Assembly (NCBI GenBank): GCA_003487955.1
Contig: DNNJ01000301.1
Coordinates: 1-9,372 of the forward strand
Source of the DNA: Clostridiales bacterium
GTDB taxonomy: Bacteria > Bacillota > Clostridia > Tissierellales > Sedimentibacteraceae
Reading direction: 5' to 3'
Length of the DNA stretch: 9,372 bases
This document shows positions 4,717-9,372 of the stretch, piece after piece. The position numbers were made by a program, and so were the translations under genes. The notes below the pieces were generated by a model. It ran no database searches and was not told the DNA's origin. It saw nothing but the letters and a program-made list of their open reading frames with translations. Positions within the stretch are counted from its first letter, which is position 1. Every line of letters starts with the position of its first letter.

Positions 4717-5134
4717 CAGATTATTAAAAAGATACAGCTACAGTATAACAGCAAATGATTTTATGTCTGCCGGAAAAGGCTCAAGTGCTATAAAGAGCAA
4801 TTTGAAATCATTGGGCATCGATGCAAATATCATAAGAAGAATAGCAATAATATCATATGAAACTGAAATAAATATCGTAATACATTCTTTTGGTGGGAAA
4901 CTTCACTGCGATATATATGAAAATAAAATAGTAATAATTTCGGAAGATACCGGTCCGGGAATAAAGGATGTAGATATGGCAATGACAGAGGGGTTTTCCA
5001 CTGCAACAGACAGCGTAAGAGAGCTTGGTTTTGGTGCAGGTATGGGACTTCCTAATATTAAAAAATACTCTGACCGGTTGGAAATTAATACAGGCAGTAC
5101 CGGGACATTAATAATTGCGACAATCGATTTGTAG
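4709..5134 (+). CDS. RsbW/RsbT-like ATP-binding (GHKL) protein
   Basis: A 141-residue single-domain HATPase_c protein of the anti-sigma-factor/serine kinase type. The N-box is YETEINIVIHS (50-60) with N55, the G1 box is DTGPGI (80-85), and the G2 box is GFGAGMGLPNI (107-117). There is no phospho-acceptor His domain and no membrane segment, so it is not a complete sensor kinase. Relatives either phosphorylate an anti-anti-sigma STAS protein or bind a sigma factor; no STAS or sigma gene is visible here. Its place between the DRTGG protein and the hydrogenase-like protein, 9 nt before the latter, suggests that it transmits the state of those proteins. The start ATG 4709 lies inside the preceding gene. 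Confidence 0.85.
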   Translation: MTDRLLKRYSYSITANDFMSAGKGSSAIKSNLKSLGIDANIIRRIAIISYETEINIVIHSFGGKLHCDIYENKIVIISEDTGPGIKDVDMAMTEGFSTATDSVRELGFGAGMGLPNIKKYSDRLEINTGSTGTLIIATIDL

Positions 5135-5143
5135 GAGGAAAAA

Positions 5144-6385
5144 ATGAATTTTTCAATTATGTTTGACAAAGACAAATGCAGAGGATGTACTAATTGTATG
5201 AAAAGATGCCCTACACAGGCTATCAGGCTGATAGATGGAAAGGCTTTTATCAATATAGCAAAATGTATTCATTGCGGTGAATGTATAAAAATATGTCCAT
5301 ATAACGCATATACTCCGGAATCAATAGAGTGGTATGATCATATGCATGATTCGCCAAAAAAATATAAAATTGCAATTCCTACTACTACATTGTACGGGCA
5401 GTTTCCAAGGGGAACAGATATATGCAAGGTGCAAAACTCAATTTTAAAATTAGGTTTTGATTTTGTGTATGATGCAAGCTGGGCGGCGGATTTAGCTGCT
5501 AAAGCTCTTAAGCTTAAGATAGCTCATGAAAAAAATGTGAGACCTTATATAACAACAACTTGTCCTGCAGCCATAAGACTTATAAAGTACAGGTATCCTT
5601 CTTTGATGGATAATCTTATTTTAATAAGAGAGCCTATGGAAATTGCAGGTATACTTGCAAGAGAAAGAGCAAGGAAAAAATTCAACTTGAAAGATGAAGA
5701 TATAAAAGTATTTTATATATCACCATGTCCTGCCAAACTTCTTGCAGTGACAAATCCTATCGGAGATTACAAGCCCTCGGTAGATTGGGTAATACCACTT
5801 AACAAAATCTATGGAGAGCTGTTCAGAGAAGTTATCAGGGAGGATAATATCACATGCTCATACCCGTCGCTGTCCGGAATGAAATGGGCGGTGGCAGGAG
5901 GCCAGTCTAAACATGCAGGATTGAATAATTATATAGCTGTTCACGGGATGGAAAATATTATCCAAATTTTAGATGAAATTGAAAACGGAAAATTAAGCGA
6001 TATAGATTTTGTGGAGGCTTTAGCATGCGTTAACGGTTGTGTGGGCGGAACATTTAATGTGGTAAATCCATTTATTGCAACAAGCAGCATTAATTATATA
6101 TCAACCAGTTTAGAGGATGAATGTATAAATCCTGATATTGACAGATTTGAAGAATTGTATGAATCCGGTTTCTTCAATTATAAGCTTAAGGAAGTAGAAA
6201 AATTCAGTAAGCTCAGCTTAAAGGAAGCAGTTGAAAAAAATGATAAAATTAGGGAAATTTGTGATAAACTTCCAGGATTAGACTGCGGCTCCTGCGGGGC
6301 GCCAACATGTTTGGCTCATGCTGAAGACGTATATAATAATGAGTCTGAATTTGAAGATTGTGTTGTACTAAGAGTTAAAAAATAA
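5144..6385 (+). CDS. [FeFe]-hydrogenase-like iron-sulfur protein, putatively sensory
   Basis: 413 residues in three parts. An N-terminal two-[4Fe-4S] ferredoxin domain has Cys 12, 15, 18, 22 and 41, 44, 47, 51. An iron-hydrogenase large-subunit domain spans about 70-340. A C-terminal Fe-S domain has C381-x2-C384-x4-C389 and C406 (PF04060-like). The H-cluster ligand cysteines can be aligned: TTTCPA (C140), SPCPAK (C195, with Lys198) and ALACVNGC (C295, C299). Catalytic enzymes have TSCCPAW, where the first Cys relays protons; here that position is Thr. They also have MPCTAK, where Met is Ser here. These changes are typical of the putatively sensory hydrogenases (groups C/D), which bind an H-cluster but turn over slowly. 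With no PAS domain on the chain, the signal would have to pass to the adjacent GHKL and DRTGG proteins. The ribosome site TAGGAGG (5132-5138) overlaps the stop codon of the previous gene. Confidence 0.85.
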   Translation: MNFSIMFDKDKCRGCTNCMKRCPTQAIRLIDGKAFINIAKCIHCGECIKICPYNAYTPESIEWYDHMHDSPKKYKIAIPTTTLYGQFPRGTDICKVQNSILKLGFDFVYDASWAADLAAKALKLKIAHEKNVRPYITTTCPAAIRLIKYRYPSLMDNLILIREPMEIAGILARERARKKFNLKDEDIKVFYISPCPAKLLAVTNPIGDYKPSVDWVIPLNKIYGELFREVIREDNITCSYPSLSGMKWAVAGGQSKHAGLNNYIAVHGMENIIQILDEIENGKLSDIDFVEALACVNGCVGGTFNVVNPFIATSSINYISTSLEDECINPDIDRFEELYESGFFNYKLKEVEKFSKLSLKEAVEKNDKIREICDKLPGLDCGSCGAPTCLAHAEDVYNNESEFEDCVVLRVKK

Positions 6386-6397
6386 CAGGAGGGAAAA

Positions 6398-6730
6398 ATG
6401 AACTGCTTAGAATTTGCAGAAAAACTACAGCTTACACCATTGTGCGAAAAAGAAAAAAATATTGAAATTGAAGGTGTGTATATCGGTGACCTGCTAAGTA
6501 TTGTAATGTCAAAAGCAAAGAAGAACTACGCATGGATAACTATCCAAACACATATTAATATTGTAGCTATTGCAGAGCTTTTGGAACTGGCTTGCATTAT
6601 AGTTGTTGAGAATATGGAAGTTGACATTGATACTCTAAATAAAGCAAAGGAATTGAAAATACCTGTATTTAAAACATCTGAAAGTGCGTACCAAATGGCA
6701 TGCAGAATGTCAGACTTGGGAATAAAATGA
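6398..6730 (+). CDS. Small DRTGG-like protein (second copy)
   Basis: 110 residues, alpha/beta, cytosolic. The pattern resembles the DRTGG protein at the head of the operon: a start 'LEFAEKLQLTPL', then 'IEGVYIGDLLSIVMSKAKKNYAWITIQTHINIVAIAELLELACIIVVEN', then 'AKELKIPVFKTSESAYQMACRM'. The 'GD(L)LS.VM..A' and 'N..AIAELL..A.II.VEN' segments match the 'SDLMSDVLAYA' and 'NPQVIRTAEMLD..AVLFV' segments of the first copy, so the two look like diverged paralogues. Similar short proteins are often labelled as HPr-kinase-related because HPr kinase carries this fold, but no kinase P-loop is present. It has a good AGGAGG site (6386-6391) and overlaps the PHP gene by ATGA. Confidence 0.72.
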   Translation: MNCLEFAEKLQLTPLCEKEKNIEIEGVYIGDLLSIVMSKAKKNYAWITIQTHINIVAIAELLELACIIVVENMEVDIDTLNKAKELKIPVFKTSESAYQMACRMSDLGIK

Positions 6731-7419
6731 GATTCTACTACGATTTGCATATTCATTCGGATTTGTCCCCATGCGGTTTAAGCGATATGACACCTTGTAA
6801 TATTGTTAATATGTCCTTAATAAAAGGTTTGAATATCATATCAATTACAGACCATAATTCAGCTGGAAATTTGCCTGCAGCTATGGAGATAAGCCGGAAA
6901 GCAGGCATTAAGGTAATACCCGGGTTAGAGGTAACTACAAAGGAAGAAGTACATGTACTTTGCTATTTTAATAAACTTTCTAATGCGATTGAATTCGGCA
7001 GTATTATCTATGATTCATTGCCTTTTATAAAAAACAATCCTGAAATATTCGGAGAGCAAAATATATATAATTCTAAAGATGAAATAACAGGTAACTTAGA
7101 AAAACTACTCATTAATGCTTCTAAATATACTATTGAAGATATCTATTCAATTGTTAAGAAATATAACGGAGTGATGATTCCTGCCCATATTAATAAAATG
7201 ACCAACGGTATTTTAGGAGTATTAGGTTTTATGCCCATTAATCTGAAAATAGAGCTTGTGGAGGTATATTCAAAGATTCCAATAAACAATAAATTAACGG
7301 AAAAATACAAGGTGCTTCACAATTCGGATGCGCATCAGCTTATCGATATATCAGAAGCTGTAAATTATTTTGAACTAAATGATATCAACGATATTTATGA
7401 CTATTTATGTATTTATTAA
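6727..7419 (+). CDS. PHP-domain metal-dependent phosphoesterase
   Basis: A 230-residue PHP-superfamily protein. Metal-ligand motifs are all in place: YYDLHIHSDLSPCG (H8, H10), TDHN (D42, H43), GLEVT (E68), VHVLCYF (H76), PAHINK (H154) and HNSDAH (H198, D201, H203). PHP enzymes remove phosphate from small molecules, nucleotides or histidinol phosphate with two or three metal ions; the substrate here is unknown. I prefer ATG 6727 over the in-frame ATG 6700, because it gives the classic ATGA overlap with the previous stop and the family's normal first strand (MRFYYDLHIHSD). As the only plausible hydrolase in the operon it could reset a phosphorylated protein or a small-molecule signal, but that is inference. 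Confidence 0.9.
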   Translation: MRFYYDLHIHSDLSPCGLSDMTPCNIVNMSLIKGLNIISITDHNSAGNLPAAMEISRKAGIKVIPGLEVTTKEEVHVLCYFNKLSNAIEFGSIIYDSLPFIKNNPEIFGEQNIYNSKDEITGNLEKLLINASKYTIEDIYSIVKKYNGVMIPAHINKMTNGILGVLGFMPINLKIELVEVYSKIPINNKLTEKYKVLHNSDAHQLIDISEAVNYFELNDINDIYDYLCIY

Positions 7420-7445
7420 TTTTATTGCTATAAAAACACGTCAGC

Positions 7446-7502
7446 GTCAATCTGAACACAGTGAAGAATCTCATGAGATCCTTCACATACGTTCAGGATG
7501 AC
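7446..7502. repeat. 57-bp near-perfect palindrome (dispersed repeat type)
   Basis: The left arm GTCAATCTGAAC and right arm GTTCAGGATGAC are complementary with one mismatch. The inner part GTGAAGAATCTC / GAGATCCTTCAC (7461-7472 / 7475-7486) also pairs with one mismatch, closing on a tiny centre. The motif 'GTCA-TCTGAAC..AGTGAAGAATCTC' is the pattern of the widespread GTCATTCTGA-type intergenic palindromes that I recall from many bacterial genomes. It encodes no protein. A shorter hairpin, GTCGC-ATAA-GCGAC, follows at 7506-7519. Confidence 0.75.
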
Positions 7503-7505
7503 AAA

Positions 7506-7519
7506 GTCGCATAAGCGAC
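7506..7519. repeat. Small perfect hairpin
   Basis: GTCGC 7506-7510 and GCGAC 7515-7519 with loop ATAA, 3 nt after the long palindrome. There is no T tract, so it is unlikely to be a terminator. It may belong to the same repeat unit. Confidence 0.5.
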
Positions 7520-7524
7520 ATAAT

Positions 7525-7733
7525 AGGTGTGGGGACACACCTCTTTTAAAGGAAGGGGGATACACCTCTTTCTATCGGGATAACCTCTGAAGGTCAGAGG
7601 AATGTCCCCGTACTTGGGAGAGTCTCTGTGAGTGGAGGAATGTCCCCAAATTTATTATAAGGAGGGGGGACACACCTTCAAAATCGGGTTATCCTCTGAG
7701 GGATAGCTTTTGAAGGAATGTCCCCGTACTTGG
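7525..7733. repeat. Nested cluster of GGGGACA/TGTCCCC palindromic repeats
   Basis: Three left ends (GGGGACACACCTC at 7531, GGGGGATACACCTC at 7555, GGGGACACACCTTC at 7666) and three right ends (AGGAATGTCCCC at 7598, 7636 and 7714) are interleaved. The last unit, 7666-7725, is complete: GGGGACA-CA-CCTTCAAAA pairs with TTTTGAAGG-AA-TGTCCCC around an inner hairpin (GTTATCC / GGATAGC, with one G-U pair). The unit 7556-7608 has an inner stem CCTCTGA 7584-7590 / TCAGAGG 7594-7600. Two right ends carry the tail GTACTTGG. The arrangement suggests one element inserted inside or beside another. The block ends 4 nt before the next start codon. Together with the palindrome at 7446, repeats fill most of the 318-nt gap, and no gene or promoter was seen in it. 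Confidence 0.8.
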
Positions 7734-7737
7734 AATT

Positions 7738-8289
7738 ATGAAAGAAATTTCAATGCACATATTGGATATAGTAATGAACAGCATTAAAGCTGATGCTTCA
7801 CAAGTTGAAATAAACATAGAAGACAGTATAAAAAATAACTGGTTAAAGATAACTATTGCAGATAATGGCAGAGGAATGAGCGAAGATGTTATAAACAGGG
7901 TAACAAATCCCTTTTACACAACTCGCACTACCAGAAAAGTAGGGTTGGGTATTCCAATGCTGAAGGAAGCATGTGAAAGATGCAACGGCTATTTGAAAAT
8001 CGAATCACAAATAGGTGTCGGAACCAAGGTTTTTTGTTATTTTGAAAGGGATAATATAGACAGAGCACCACTTGGAAGTATGGGACAAACAATTATGGCA
8101 ATTATTAACTCCGGTAATAATTTCGAACTTATTTATACTCATAAGACAGATTCAGGCGAATTCGTTTTTGACACAAGAGAAGTAAAAAAGATGCTTGAAG
8201 GAATTGATATTAATGACGCCGGTGTTTTATTGTGGATTAAGGAATATATTAATGAAAATGTAGATATTGTTTTAGCAGGTAAAATTTGA
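7738..8289 (+). CDS. GHKL ATPase of the hydrogenase-associated type
   Basis: A 183-residue protein with an N-terminal HATPase_c domain. The N-box is MHILDIVMNSIKADA (6-20, N14), the G1 box is DNGRGM (42-47), 'NPFYTTRTTRKVGLGIPM' contains the ATP lid and G2 box (G69, G71), and the protein goes on to 'IDRAPLGSMGQTI'. The C-terminal third (about 110-183, with 'EFVFDTREVKKML') is a small extra domain conserved in clostridial proteins encoded beside NADH-linked [FeFe] hydrogenase genes. There is no His-phosphotransfer domain, so any kinase activity would act on a separate protein. The start is firm because MKEISMHILDIV is the family's usual opening. However, only a weak TTGGA lies before the ATG, directly after the repeat block, so expression may be reduced. 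In relatives the gene normally sits in an uninterrupted operon. Confidence 0.83.
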   Translation: MKEISMHILDIVMNSIKADASQVEINIEDSIKNNWLKITIADNGRGMSEDVINRVTNPFYTTRTTRKVGLGIPMLKEACERCNGYLKIESQIGVGTKVFCYFERDNIDRAPLGSMGQTIMAIINSGNNFELIYTHKTDSGEFVFDTREVKKMLEGIDINDAGVLLWIKEYINENVDIVLAGKI

Positions 8290-8353
8290 CAAATAATAGT
8301 CTTGCTTAATTTGATAAATAGTGATAAAATTTCATAAATAAATAAAAAAGGTA

Positions 8354-8382
8354 TTTAAAAGTCGAAAACAATCTGTTATAAT
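8354..8382 (+). promoter_or_regulatory. Probable rnf operon promoter (extended -10)
   Basis: TGTTATAAT (8374-8382) is an extended -10 box; TTTAAA (8354-8359) stands 17 nt upstream as a poor -35. A second weaker candidate is TTGCTT (8303-8308) with TGATAAAAT ending at 8330. The transcript would start near 8389, inside the loop of the palindrome 8375-8404. Confidence 0.5.
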
Positions 8383-8411
8383 CTTTTATGTTTGAGATTA
8401 TAACTTTTTTT
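8375..8411 (+). terminator. Perfect 9-bp palindrome with T tract over the rnf -10 box
   Basis: GTTATAATC (8375-8383) and GATTATAAC (8396-8404) are exact reverse complements around a 12-nt loop, followed by seven T (8405-8411). For transcripts coming from the ATPase gene 85 nt upstream this works as an AT-rich terminator. The left arm contains the -10 box of the rnf promoter, so the same dyad could also serve as an operator. The stem has only two G-C pairs, so termination may be weak. Confidence 0.5.
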
Positions 8412-8446
8412 ATAATTTATTATTATTAATTTCACGAGGTGGTATT

Positions 8447-9372
8447 ATGAGCACAAAATTGTTTACATTTAAGGGCGGGATTCATCCCCCTCATAGTAAG
8501 TCTTTTACACAGAATGTGCCAATTGAAGATGCACCGGCTCCGGAAATTGTTGTTATTCCATTATCACAACATATTGGAGCCCCATGTGATCCCTTGGTAG
8601 CTGTAGGAGATAAAGTAAAAGTTGGACAAAAAATCGGCGAATCAAAAGCCTTTGTTTCAGCACCGGTTCATGCAAGTGTGTCGGGAACAGTAAAAAAGAT
8701 TGAAAATCGACAAGTGCCGGGCGGAGCGAAAGTAAACAGCATTATTATAGAATCCGACGGAAAAAATGAAGTGCACGAATCAGTTCAGCCAAAAGGCAAA
8801 TTGGAGGATCTTTCTAAGGAAGATGTACTATCAATTATCAAAGAAGCAGGTATGGCGGGAATGGGTGGAGCAACCTTCCCCACACATGTTAAGCTAAGTC
8901 CCCCTAAGGACAAACCTATTGATATCCTGCTTGTTAACGGAGCTGAATGCGAACCTTATTTGACTGCTGACCATAGAATTATGTTAGAAAAACCTGAACT
9001 TGTACTGCTTGGTACAAAGGCTGTTATGAAGGCATTAGGAGTTAATAACGCTTATATTTGTATTGAAAATAACAAGCCTGATGCAATTGAAACATTAAAG
9101 CAAGTTGTTGGTAACGAAGAAGGTATTGAAGTTGTGTCAATGATAGCAAAATATCCTCAAGGTGATGAAAAAAGATTAATCAATGCAGTCACCGGAAGAG
9201 TTGTACCTTCAGGAGGACTTCCAATGGAAGTAGGATGCGTGGTTGAAAATGTCGGTACTGTTGCTACCATAGGCAATGTAATAAAGACAGGTATGCCTTG
9301 CGTTCAAAGAGTTGTAACCGTAACAGGAAGTGCTGTTGAAAACCCTAAAAACCTATATGTAAGATTAGGGAC
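8447..9372 (+). CDS. rnfC: RnfC, electron-transport complex subunit C (3' truncated by window)
   Basis: Open to the window end (308 residues seen of about 440 expected). The start MSTKLFTFKGGIHPPHSKS and the early biotinyl/barrel-sandwich region 'GDKVKVGQKIGESKAFVSAPVHASVSGTVKKI' are typical of RnfC. The NADH/FMN-binding segment GMAGMGGATFPTHVKL begins at residue 135, and GAECEPYLTADHR is at 165-177. The two 4Fe-4S motifs would come later and are outside the window. RnfC is the peripheral NADH-contacting subunit of the membrane Rnf complex, which moves electrons between reduced ferredoxin and NAD+ and pumps Na+ or H+. In Clostridia it opens the rnfCDGEAB operon, which presumably continues downstream. 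GAGGTGG (8436-8442) lies 4 nt before the ATG. Its position beside a putatively redox-sensing hydrogenase operon fits a shared concern with ferredoxin/NADH balance. Confidence 0.95.
   Translation, partial: MSTKLFTFKGGIHPPHSKSFTQNVPIEDAPAPEIVVIPLSQHIGAPCDPLVAVGDKVKVGQKIGESKAFVSAPVHASVSGTVKKIENRQVPGGAKVNSIIIESDGKNEVHESVQPKGKLEDLSKEDVLSIIKEAGMAGMGGATFPTHVKLSPPKDKPIDILLVNGAECEPYLTADHRIMLEKPELVLLGTKAVMKALGVNNAYICIENNKPDAIETLKQVVGNEEGIEVVSMIAKYPQGDEKRLINAVTGRVVPSGGLPMEVGCVVENVGTVATIGNVIKTGMPCVQRVVTVTGSAVENPKNLYVRLG

Noticed and set aside
6700..6726. Upstream ATG for the PHP gene
   Set aside because: It would add nine residues coded inside the previous gene and lose the ATGA junction; the PHP fold starts at MRFYYDLHIH.
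7531..7733. CRISPR array
   Set aside because: The repeat ends alternate in orientation, spacing is irregular and the units pair with each other; there are no uniform repeats with unique spacers and no cas genes.
7420..7737. Remnant of a NuoE-like 2Fe-2S subunit gene
   Set aside because: No Cys motif or coding pattern was found in any frame; the gap is filled by palindromic repeats.

Overview
The window reads as low-GC, anaerobic, Gram-positive chromosome (Clostridia/Tissierellia type). The base composition is AT-rich, the ribosome sites are strong purine-rich GGAGG types, and the gene content includes a SpoIVFA/SpoIVFB-like pair, an [FeFe]-hydrogenase-domain protein and the start of an rnf operon. 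The genus cannot be fixed from the sequence alone; a Sedimentibacter-like organism is a guess from gene order. Every gene called lies on the + strand.

Left part (1-2777): this is the tail of a cell-shape/division cluster. It holds the 3' end of a probable penicillin-binding protein 2, a short degenerate MinD/ParA-like ATPase, a membrane-anchored M23 (LytM) protein whose zinc ligands are partly missing (SpoIVFA-like), an N-terminally short M50 site-2 protease (SpoIVFB-like) and a GNAT acetyltransferase. Between the MinD-like gene and the M23 gene lies a strikingly foldable non-coding element (845-960) followed by an intrinsic terminator. A 14-bp direct repeat covers the stop codons of both the PBP2 and the MinD-like genes.

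Middle (2778-3484): this is a non-protein stretch. It holds a promoter-terminator pair that would make a ~75-nt RNA, a palindromic GGGGACA...TGTCCCC repeat, a 24-bp tandem duplication, and a complete tRNA-Leu(GAG) with its own promoter and terminator.

Right part (3485-8289): a tightly packed, partly overlapping operon runs phzF-like, DRTGG-domain protein, RsbW/RsbT-like ATPase, [FeFe]-hydrogenase-like iron-sulfur protein, second small DRTGG-like protein, and PHP-domain phosphoesterase. A 300-bp block of nested palindromic repeats follows, then a second GHKL ATPase. The hydrogenase-like protein keeps the H-cluster cysteines but lacks the proton-relay cysteine of catalytic enzymes, as in putatively sensory hydrogenases. 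With ATP-binding, DRTGG and PHP partners, the operon looks like an uncharacterised redox/H2-sensing signalling module. It sits directly upstream of rnfC (8447 to the window end), the first gene of the ferredoxin:NAD+ oxidoreductase operon, which has its own promoter with a terminator-like palindrome over the -10 box.

The most unusual material is non-coding: the structured element at 845-960, the dispersed GGGGACA palindromes at three loci, and the repeat block that separates the second ATPase from its operon.
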